Of a stretch of 6,061 bases of DNA, positions 1-5,436 are shown one piece after another. The notes beneath the pieces are model-generated. The model saw only the letters and a list, made by a program, of their open reading frames with translations, had not been told where the DNA came from and did not search any database. Every line of letters begins with the position of its first letter. The first letter of the stretch is position 1. Source of the stretch: Gammaproteobacteria bacterium (lineage in GTDB: Bacteria > Pseudomonadota > Gammaproteobacteria > GRL18). The position numbers and the translations under genes are program-made. The DNA lies in NCBI GenBank assembly GCA_013139395.1, contig WTAX01000402.1, forward strand, positions 1 through 6,061, written 5' to 3'.

Positions 1-85
1 TAAATTTTTAACCGAATTGTAGAAGTTTATCATTTATTAATATTAGTAGCAAAAAAAGTCGAATGAATACTTCTCAATAGTAAAA

Positions 86-99
86 CATGATTAATCATG
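86..99. promoter_or_regulatory. 14-nt perfect palindrome, possible operator upstream of the dioxygenase gene
   Basis: CATGATTAATCATG reads identically on both strands and lies about 180 bases before the preferred dioxygenase start, in a gene-free AT-rich leader. A perfect dyad of this size could bind a dimeric regulator, but it does not match any box I can name with confidence: it is too tight for an FNR-type site and lacks the TGTGA half-sites of CRP. A chance palindrome in AT-rich DNA is also possible. Confidence 0.25.
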
Positions 100-280
100 G
101 TGGCAAAGTGAATATTATGAAGGGGAAAAAACACTGACTAACCTGGGATAAAGTGTTTAGCTGATAAATTGCCAGGCGAGAAAATAGTTTTTATCTGATC
201 TTTATCAATTCCCTTTGTTCATAATTGTATTCTAATGTCTTCTCCATTCTTGCATTATGAGTATTAACGAGAGCACTACA

Positions 281-1216
281 ATGACTATAACCAATAGAAA
301 AACAGCTATTATTGACACACCATTTGACTTAGATAACGATGATTTTTATCAACGATGGCGTGATACAAAGCTAAATGATTATCCGCAAACATTGACTGAT
401 CTCGTCGTTGAAATTAACGATCCCAGAAAGTTAACAGAAACGGAGCACCAGAAATTACTGAGTGTTTGCCAAAAAGCCAATATGGTGGTTTATGCCGCTA
501 AGACTGGCGATGACCCGGATCCTGAAATTCCTCTGGCAATGGGGCGAGCATTTAATTTGTTAGAACTGGATCATAACTGGCTGGCTGATAAGAGCGGCTT
601 AACCTCACTGACGGTTGTTAATGGCGGTGCCAGAGAAAAATATATTCCCTATAGTAATCGTGCTATCAACTGGCATACAGATGGTTACTACAACACACCG
701 GATAAACAAATACATGGCCTGAACCTGCACTGCGTGATGCCGGCTCCTGAAGGTGGTGAAAATCGTTTAATGGATCATGAAATTGTCTATAGTCTGCTAA
801 GAGATAAAAACCTGGACTATATTCGCGCATTGATGGCCGATGATGTCATGATTATTCCACCCAGAATTGGTAAAGACGGTATTATCGCTCGAAAGGAAGA
901 AGTCGGTCCGGTTTTCTCTGTTAATACAGTCAGTGGCGATTTACATATGCGCTACACCATTAGAACACAGAATGTCATCTGGAAAGATGATCCTTTGACT
1001 CTGGAAGCTCTGCAAGAATTAGAAAACATACTTGAAACTGATTCAAACTATAACTATCAGGGAAAATTACAATCAGGCATGGGCCTGGTCAGTAATAATG
1101 TACTGCATGATCGCAGTGCCTTTGAAGATAATGAAGGCCAAAAGCGACTGATCTACCGTGCCCGTTATTATGCCCGTTTAGCCGGAACTTCTGTTAATGA
1201 GGTTTATGGTCAGTAA
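281..1216 (+). CDS. TauD/TfdA-family Fe(II)/2-oxoglutarate-dependent dioxygenase
   Basis: This is a probable cytosolic non-haem iron oxygenase that couples oxidative decarboxylation of 2-oxoglutarate to hydroxylation of an unidentified small substrate. Counting from ATG 281 (311 aa), the iron ligands appear as the HxD motif in NWHTDGYY (H132, D134) and a distal histidine in NNVLHDRSAF (H276). The arginines in QKRLIYRARY (R289, R293) are candidates to bind the 2-oxoglutarate carboxylate. HxD, distal His and nearby Arg in this order are the signature of the TauD/TfdA/gamma-butyrobetaine hydroxylase fold, and the length is typical. No signal peptide or membrane segment is visible. Start choice: an in-frame ATG at 257 would add 8 residues but has no Shine-Dalgarno, whereas ATG 281 has GAGAG 7 bases upstream. 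The gene is followed by a repeat element and is probably transcribed alone. The substrate (taurine, another sulfonate, a carnitine-like compound or something else) cannot be read from the sequence. Confidence 0.85.
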   Translation: MTITNRKTAIIDTPFDLDNDDFYQRWRDTKLNDYPQTLTDLVVEINDPRKLTETEHQKLLSVCQKANMVVYAAKTGDDPDPEIPLAMGRAFNLLELDHNWLADKSGLTSLTVVNGGAREKYIPYSNRAINWHTDGYYNTPDKQIHGLNLHCVMPAPEGGENRLMDHEIVYSLLRDKNLDYIRALMADDVMIIPPRIGKDGIIARKEEVGPVFSVNTVSGDLHMRYTIRTQNVIWKDDPLTLEALQELENILETDSNYNYQGKLQSGMGLVSNNVLHDRSAFEDNEGQKRLIYRARYYARLAGTSVNEVYGQ

Positions 1217-1230
1217 TTTACGCGTTTAGG

Positions 1231-1268
1231 TGCTTTTGCTTATCTTTTGACTTTGCTCTTGCTCTTGA
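1231..1268. repeat. Pyrimidine-rich GCTTTT/GCTCTT hexamer-repeat tract
   Basis: Just after the dioxygenase stop the + strand becomes a run of C/T-rich hexamer-like units: GCTTTT, GCTTATC, two exact TTGCTC units in tandem (1253-1258 and 1259-1264), then TTGATTTTCCCCC. From memory, similar GCTTTTGCTCTT tracts sit next to palindromic intergenic repeats in other gammaproteobacteria, so it may be the left part of the same element as the hairpin at 1302-1421. That link is inferred, not shown. Together with the hairpin and the spacer up to 1564, it fills a 348-base gap in which I see no credible gene. Confidence 0.4.
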
Positions 1269-1301
1269 TTTTCCCCCACCCAGAGAGGAAATAACGTAGA
1301 A

Positions 1302-1421
1302 GTGCTTTGGTGTGTAAGTTCTTGGTTCATGGGGCTTTTTGAGGCATGGATGCCGAGGCTGAGCGTCACAGGGATGTGTTCACAGCGTCCCCATGAACCA
1401 AGAACTTACACACCAAAGCAC
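1302..1421. repeat. Large palindromic intergenic element: perfect 33-bp inverted arms with a structured 54-nt loop
   Basis: Bases 1302-1334 and 1389-1421 are exact reverse complements over 33 bp (the arm starts GTGCTTTGG and ends TTCATGGGG). The 54-nt loop holds more dyads: GGCAT-gg-ATGCC at 1343-1354, CACA-ggga-TGTG at 1367-1378, and GCTG (1358-1361) with CAGC (1383-1386) enclosing the second one. As DNA it could extrude a cruciform. As RNA it would fold into a very stable branched hairpin that could protect the dioxygenase mRNA 3' end or stop transcription, though no U-tract follows. The loop words GGCATGGATGCC and ACAGGGATGT resemble, from memory, a repeat found between genes in several gammaproteobacteria. 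No clear target-site duplication flanks it. It encodes no transposase, so if mobile it would be a MITE/REP-like non-autonomous element. An open frame across it (1302-1496) simply translates the palindrome. Confidence 0.8.
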
Positions 1422-1525
1422 GCTGTAAATACAATCATTCCCGAACGCCCCCTTGTAGCAGTACACAATAATTTGAGTCTATATTTCTATCAATAAAAAC
1501 CGTAGTAAGTAGGACATAGATAGAT

Positions 1526-1531
1526 TACAAT
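1526..1531 (+). promoter_or_regulatory. Candidate -10 box for thyA
   Basis: TACAAT differs from the sigma70 -10 consensus at one base and lies 33 bases before the thyA ATG, which would give a leader of about 25 nt. No good -35 hexamer sits 16-18 bases upstream, so this is weak. The AT-rich spacer 1422-1564 otherwise shows nothing I can name, and transcription could also start further upstream. Confidence 0.25.
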
Positions 1532-1564
1532 TTAGTTTTAATTACACTGTAAACAGGTAATGGA

Positions 1565-2389
1565 ATGAAGCAGTATTTAGACTTACTCAAAAATGTACTG
1601 GATAATGGCACCGTAAAATCTGATCGTACAGGCACAGGCACCACCTCAATGTTTGGTTGTCAGTTTAGATGTGATTTAGCAAAAGGTTTTCCTTTGCTGA
1701 CCACCAAAAAAGTGCATTTTAAATCAGTGGTTAATGAATTGCTTTGGTTCTTATCCGGCAGTACCAATATCAATGATCTGGATGCCAGGATCTGGAATGA
1801 ATGGGCAACAGAAGAGGGTGATCTTGGCCCGATTTATGGCAAACAATGGACTGCATGGCCGACCAAAGAAGGCAAAACGATTAATCAGATTGATTATGTT
1901 GTTGATTTGTTAAAGCATAATCCCAGCTCTCGACGCATTTTATTTCATGGCTGGAACTGCGAATACCTGCCTGATGAATCCGTATCACCACAAGAAAATG
2001 TTAAAAATGGCAAAATGGCATTACCCCCTTGCCACCTCTTATATCAATTTAATGTGGCCGATAATAAACTGAGTTTAATGTGTACTATTCGTTCCAATGA
2101 TCTGCTATTAGGCAATCCATTTAATACTGCTCAAGCGGCATTATGGGTACACATTTTATGTCAGCAAACTGGTCTGGAATTAGGCGATCTGGTGATGTCA
2201 ATTGGTGATGCTCATATTTATAGTAATCACATGGAACAGGTAAAAACTCAACTTGAACGAGAACCTCGTACACTCCCGACCTTAAAACTTACACGTAAAC
2301 CTGATAGCATTTATGATTATAAATTAGAAGATTTTGAACTCGAAGGTTATGACCCTCATCCACCCATTAAAGCCAAGGTTGCGGTTTAA
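1565..2389 (+). CDS. thyA: Thymidylate synthase ThyA
   Basis: Cytosolic enzyme that methylates dUMP to dTMP with methylene-tetrahydrofolate as carbon and hydride donor, the folate-dependent source of thymidylate. The 274-aa product aligns from end to end with E. coli ThyA (264 aa). Visible motifs are R21 in SDRTGTGT (phosphate/dUMP region), E59 and W80, Y91 in GPIYGKQW, paired R123-R124, catalytic C156 in LPPCH, R176 and D179 in IRSND, N187 in PFNTAQ, H217 and Y219 in GDAHIYSNH, and the C-terminal KVAV that closes over the active site. Unusual points: about 13 extra residues before the catalytic loop (around 133-149, [15 protein letters not shown]), and the near-universal YQRS phosphate-binding string replaced by TIRS. 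All catalytic residues remain, so it should be active. ATG 1565 follows AGG (1555-1557) by 7 bases and gives the expected MKQYL N-terminus. It stands alone, between a repeat element and the deo cluster, not beside lgt or folA within the window. Confidence 0.95.
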   Translation: MKQYLDLLKNVLDNGTVKSDRTGTGTTSMFGCQFRCDLAKGFPLLTTKKVHFKSVVNELLWFLSGSTNINDLDARIWNEWATEEGDLGPIYGKQWTAWPTKEGKTINQIDYVVDLLKHNPSSRRILFHGWNCEYLPDESVSPQENVKNGKMALPPCHLLYQFNVADNKLSLMCTIRSNDLLLGNPFNTAQAALWVHILCQQTGLELGDLVMSIGDAHIYSNHMEQVKTQLEREPRTLPTLKLTRKPDSIYDYKLEDFELEGYDPHPPIKAKVAV

Positions 2390-2449
2390 TTATTAAAATT
2401 CTAAACGACCTGCTTCTTTCATTTGTGTCATAGTTAAGTCCTGTAAAAG

Positions 2450-2478
2450 GGGTAAAATAAATTATATTTATATTACCC
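2450..2478 (+). terminator. AT-rich hairpin after thyA, possible terminator
   Basis: GGGTAA at 2450 pairs with TTACCC ending at 2478. After one A-A mismatch the helix continues with ATAAAT/ATTTAT, giving 12 of 13 pairs around a 3-nt loop. It lies 60 bases past the thyA stop and is followed by TCTTGTTCTCC, which is U-rich but broken, so intrinsic termination would be weak. It could also be an operator or a processing signal between thyA and deoC. Confidence 0.4.
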
Positions 2479-2490
2479 TCTTGTTCTCCA

Positions 2491-2518
2491 TTGATAAAAA
2501 ATATTTTTAACGTTTAAT
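2491..2518 (+). promoter_or_regulatory. Candidate sigma70 promoter for the deo cluster
   Basis: TTGATA (2491-2496) and TTTAAT (2513-2518) each match five of six consensus positions and are 16 bp apart, with an A/T-rich spacer. Transcription would start near 2525, leaving a leader of about 54 nt before deoC. It is the best-scoring promoter pair I can see by eye in the thyA-deoC gap. Confidence 0.45.
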
Positions 2519-2529
2519 CTGTATCAGTC

Positions 2530-2555
2530 TGGTTTAATGCCATATGACTAAACCA
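2530..2555. promoter_or_regulatory. Operator-like inverted repeat in the deoC leader
   Basis: TGGTTTA (2530-2536) and TAAACCA (2549-2555) are perfect 7-bp inverted arms separated by 12 bases, centred just downstream of the candidate deo promoter start. The position suits a repressor site or an mRNA stem ahead of the deoC ribosome site. The sequence is not the E. coli DeoR operator (TGTTAGAA type) nor an obvious CytR site, so any regulator is unknown. Confidence 0.35.
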
Positions 2556-2578
2556 AAAATTGTAAAAGGATTAAAGTA

Positions 2579-3349
2579 ATGAATGACATACAATATACTT
2601 CCCGTCAGGCTATTGGGTTAATGGATCTGACCACTTTAAGTGATGATGATACTGATCAAAAGGTCATAAAACTATGTCATGATGCTCATACTGCAGCGGG
2701 TGATACTGCGGCAATATGTATCTATCCTCGTTTCATTCCTATTGCTCGCAAAACATTGCGTGAGCAAAATACCCCGCAGATTAAAATTGCCACCGTCACC
2801 AACTTCCCCCATGGAAATGATGATTTAGATACTGCACTGGCAGAAACCCGTGCTGCCGTTGCCTATGGTGCGGATGAAGTAGATGTAGTTTTTCCCTATC
2901 GTGCCCTGAAGGCTGGTAATCGTATAATTGCCTCTGAAATGATTAAAGCCTGTAGGGAAATCTGCGCTGATATCACTCTTAAAGTGATCATTGAATCGGG
3001 TGAATTAAAAACTCCGGAGCTCATTAGAAGTGCCAGTGAAATCAGCATTGCAGCCGGAGCCGACTTTATTAAAACTTCTACAGGTAAAGTACCTGTTAAT
3101 GCAACGATAGAAGCCGCAAGAGTGATGCTTGAAGTGATTAAAGAATCCGGACTTGATATTGGCTTTAAAGCAGCCGGTGGAGTTAAAGATGCTGTTGCGG
3201 CAAAAGAATATATGGAACTTGCTGCCGGCATTATGGGTGAAAACTGGGTGAATGCAGATCACTTTCGCTTTGGTGCATCAAGCTTGTTAGTGAGCTTATT
3301 AGCAGAATTAGATTTGGCTGAGAAACCTGCTGAGCCAGGCTCATATTAA
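2579..3349 (+). CDS. deoC: Deoxyribose-phosphate aldolase DeoC
   Basis: Class I aldolase that cleaves 2-deoxyribose-5-phosphate to acetaldehyde and glyceraldehyde-3-phosphate, the last step of deoxyribonucleoside breakdown. The 256-aa protein follows E. coli DeoC (259 aa) closely over its whole length. The Schiff-base lysine is K165 in [11 protein letters not shown], the second active-site lysine is K197 in IGFKAAGG, and D102 sits in [14 protein letters not shown]47 in [15 protein letters not shown] and the C-terminal tyrosine (ends GSY), which reaches the active site in E. coli, are also kept. ATG 2579 has AAGGA (2566-2570) 8 bases upstream. It heads the deo cluster, preceded by a candidate promoter and an inverted repeat, and a short leader frame (2544-2579) ends in TAATG overlapping its start. 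deoB follows after only 14 bases, so the two are co-transcribed. Confidence 0.97.
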   Translation: MNDIQYTSRQAIGLMDLTTLSDDDTDQKVIKLCHDAHTAAGDTAAICIYPRFIPIARKTLREQNTPQIKIATVTNFPHGNDDLDTALAETRAAVAYGADEVDVVFPYRALKAGNRIIASEMIKACREICADITLKVIIESGELKTPELIRSASEISIAAGADFIKTSTGKVPVNATIEAARVMLEVIKESGLDIGFKAAGGVKDAVAAKEYMELAAGIMGENWVNADHFRFGASSLLVSLLAELDLAEKPAEPGSY

Positions 3350-3363
3350 ACAGGAAAGTACCA

Positions 3364-4608
3364 ATGAAACGCACGATTATTTTATTGCTGGATTCTTTTG
3401 CAATTGGTGCTTCAGAAGATGCGGACATATTTATTGGTACCCTGGCTGATGGTAGTGAATTTAATGATGCAGGTGCTAATACACTAGGACATATTGCGCA
3501 AAAATGCGCCGCTGGTGAGGCTGATATTAATCGCAGCGGCTTACTTCATATTCCCAATTTAAATAAATTAGGTTATGGTCGTGCTTGTTTTGAAAGTTCT
3601 TCAAGTTTTCCTCCCGGTTTAGATGAGTCAGTAAAGCCTGTTTCAGCTTATGGTTATGCTAAAGAAATATCAACAGGAAAAGATACGCCTAGCGGACATT
3701 GGGAAATTACCGGTGCTCCGGTATTATTTGAGTGGGGATATTTTGTAGAAAAACAAAATAGCTTTCCTCAGGAACTGCTGGATAAGATCATTAAGCAAGC
3801 TGACTTAGCCGGTTATCTGGGAAATTGTCATGCTTCTGGAACGACCATTCTGCAACAGCTTGGTGATGAACATATTAAAACCGGTAAGCCTATTTTTTAT
3901 ACCTCAGCAGATAGTGTTTTTCAAATTGCCTGTCATGAAAAAAGTTTTGGCCTGCAGCGACTTTATGAGCTCTGTGCCATTACTCGTGAATTACTGGAGA
4001 GCTATAATATTGCTCGTGTTATCGCACGTCCGTTTATTGGTACTGACAGCAGTAATTACCAGCGGACCGGTAATCGTCATGATTATTCTGTGCTGCCGCC
4101 AGCGCCAACATTATTGGATCGCATGAAAGAATCCGGTGGTCAGGTAGTGAGTATTGGGAAAATAGCTGATATTTTTGCTCAGCAGGGAATTACTAAAAGT
4201 ACCAGAGCTATTGGCCTTGAAGCCCTGTTTAATTCCACTCTGGATGAATTAAAACAAGCGGGTGAGAAAACGATTATCTTTACAAATTTTGTTAATTTCG
4301 ATGCTGATTTTGGGCACCGTCGAGATGTATCCGGTTATGCTGCCGCGTTAGAATACTTTGATACACGTTTACCGGAAATGCTGGAATTAATAGCTGATGA
4401 TGATTTGCTGGTGCTAACGGCAGATCATGGTTGTGATCCCACATGGAAGGGTACTGATCATACCAGAGAGCACATTCCGGTTGTTTTTTATGGGAAGTCA
4501 GTTAAAGCAGGTTCAGTAGGATTACGTGAGACCTTTGCTGATATTGGTCAGACCATTGCAGCTTACCATGATTTACCGAAACTGGAATATGGGAAACGTA
4601 TTTTTTAA
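3364..4608 (+). CDS. deoB: Phosphopentomutase DeoB
   Basis: Cytosolic, manganese-dependent alkaline-phosphatase-superfamily enzyme that interconverts (deoxy)ribose-1-phosphate and (deoxy)ribose-5-phosphate, linking the nucleoside phosphorylases to DeoC. The 414-aa product matches E. coli DeoB (407 aa) throughout. Metal-binding residues are D10 in [11 protein letters not shown]313 and H318 in [12 protein letters not shown]354-H355 in [10 protein letters not shown] and H366 in TDHTREHIP. The phosphorylated threonine is T108 in [10 protein letters not shown]. Residues 180-190 ([11 protein letters not shown]) and 234-240 (RTGNRHD) are further family hallmarks. It is slightly long because of about 8 extra residues near 23-33 ([11 protein letters not shown]), between the first metal motif and [12 protein letters not shown] (3352-3355) lies 8 bases before ATG 3364. 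A 75-nt gap with a small hairpin and short repeats separates it from deoD. Confidence 0.97.
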   Translation: MKRTIILLLDSFAIGASEDADIFIGTLADGSEFNDAGANTLGHIAQKCAAGEADINRSGLLHIPNLNKLGYGRACFESSSSFPPGLDESVKPVSAYGYAKEISTGKDTPSGHWEITGAPVLFEWGYFVEKQNSFPQELLDKIIKQADLAGYLGNCHASGTTILQQLGDEHIKTGKPIFYTSADSVFQIACHEKSFGLQRLYELCAITRELLESYNIARVIARPFIGTDSSNYQRTGNRHDYSVLPPAPTLLDRMKESGGQVVSIGKIADIFAQQGITKSTRAIGLEALFNSTLDELKQAGEKTIIFTNFVNFDADFGHRRDVSGYAAALEYFDTRLPEMLELIADDDLLVLTADHGCDPTWKGTDHTREHIPVVFYGKSVKAGSVGLRETFADIGQTIAAYHDLPKLEYGKRIF

Positions 4609-4660
4609 CTATTCTTTTTAAGAAGAATTTCACAACTATATTTTTACAACTATCTTTTCA
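4607..4660 (+). repeat. Short AACTAT direct repeats in the deoB-deoD gap
   Basis: AACTAT followed by a T-rich stretch occurs three times: at 4607-4612 (overlapping the deoB stop), 4634-4639 and 4648-4653. The last two belong to an imperfect 14-nt tandem unit starting CAACTAT. A variant GACTAT follows at 4665-4670. This may be low-complexity drift or a binding or processing region. Confidence 0.35.
4611..4628 (+). other. Small hairpin after deoB
   Basis: ATTCTT (4611-4616) pairs with AAGAAT (4623-4628), extendable by a U-G and a U-A pair. It begins two bases after the deoB stop. It is AU-rich and short, with no clean U-tract, so it would at most attenuate or mark an mRNA processing point between deoB and deoD. 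Confidence 0.3.
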
Positions 4661-4683
4661 CAAAGACTATGGAGAAATAAACG

Positions 4684-5394
4684 ATGGCGACTCCACATAT
4701 TAATGCCGAAGAGGGTGCATTTGCCGAAACAGTTTTACTTCCTGGTGATCCCTTGCGGGCAAAATATATAGCAGAAACCTTTTTAGATGATGTTGTTCAG
4801 GTGACTGATGTACGTAATATGCTGGGTTTCACCGGCAGCTATAAAGGTAAGAAAGTGTCGGTGATGGGTAGTGGTATGGGCATACCATCATGCTCTATTT
4901 ATGCGACCGAATTAATCACGCAATACGCTGTGAAAAATATTATTCGAGTGGGTAGTTGCGGCTCTGTCAATAAAGATATTAAATTATTAGATGTTGTTAT
5001 TGGTATGGGGGCATGTACTGATTCAAAAGTGAATCGTATTCGTTTTAACGATCATGACTTTGCTGCCATTGCCAGTTATGAGTTATTGCACAAGGCTGTT
5101 ACGTCGGCGAAGGCTCATGGTGTTGATGCGCGAGTGGGCAATATTTTTTCTGCTGATCTGTTTTATTCACCGGAAGAAAATGCTTTTGATCTGTACGAAA
5201 AATACAATATCTTAGGTATTGAAATGGAAGCAGCAGGTTTATATGGTGTTGCGGCTGAATATGGAGCCAATGCCTTGTGTCTTTTAACCGTTTCAGATCA
5301 TATCCGCACCGGTGAAAGATCATCGGTGGAAGATCGGCAAAACAGCTTTAATGATATGATCATTAATGCTCTGGATTCCATGCTTGTAGAATAA
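4684..5394 (+). CDS. deoD: Purine nucleoside phosphorylase DeoD (hexameric type)
   Basis: Reversibly phosphorolyses purine (deoxy)ribonucleosides to the free base and (deoxy)ribose-1-phosphate, feeding DeoB. The 236-aa product is nearly the length of E. coli DeoD (239 aa) and starts with the same MATPHINAE. Counting Met as 1, the phosphate-binding residues are G21 and R25 ([14 protein letters not shown]), R44 and R88 (RVGSCG, with S91). H5 reaches the neighbouring subunit's site. The nucleoside-binding set is E180-M181-E182 (GIEMEAAG), the base-protonating residue is D205 ([10 protein letters not shown]), and R218 is its helper. [18 protein letters not shown] (104-121) is a typical family stretch. 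These place it in the small hexameric bacterial class, not the trimeric PNP class. GGAG (4671-4674) lies 9 bases before ATG 4684. It sits between deoB and deoA, with 42 bases to the latter. Confidence 0.97.
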   Translation: MATPHINAEEGAFAETVLLPGDPLRAKYIAETFLDDVVQVTDVRNMLGFTGSYKGKKVSVMGSGMGIPSCSIYATELITQYAVKNIIRVGSCGSVNKDIKLLDVVIGMGACTDSKVNRIRFNDHDFAAIASYELLHKAVTSAKAHGVDARVGNIFSADLFYSPEENAFDLYEKYNILGIEMEAAGLYGVAAEYGANALCLLTVSDHIRTGERSSVEDRQNSFNDMIINALDSMLVE

Positions 5395-5436
5395 TATTGC
5401 TGAATAAAAAAGATTAAATTATAGGACTGTGAAAAC

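Noticed and set aside
129..158. AAACACT (129-135) and AGTGTTT (152-158) inverted arms as a terminator for an upstream gene
   Set aside because: The stem is only 7 AT-rich pairs with a 16-nt loop and no U-tract follows, and no upstream coding sequence is visible in 1-128.
1302..1496. 64-codon + strand open frame with a GTG start after the dioxygenase gene
   Set aside because: Its first 40 codons translate the two palindrome arms and loop, its start is the first base of the hairpin arm, it has no ribosome site, and the sequence looks like no protein family. It is a by-product of the repeat.
2442..2569. TGTAAAAGG occurring twice (2442-2450 and 2561-2569)
   Set aside because: The second copy overlaps the deoC Shine-Dalgarno and the first overlaps the hairpin base. 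A 9-nt A/G-rich match is plausible by chance and has no further support.
2896..3428. Three minus-strand open frames (2896-3231, 3005-3262, 3231-3428)
   Set aside because: They lie antisense to the strongly conserved deoC and the start of deoB, and their translations are low-complexity or unrecognisable.
3830..4126. 98-codon + strand frame inside deoB
   Set aside because: It is out of frame with a full-length, well-conserved DeoB, and its hydrophobic look comes from reading the codons out of phase.
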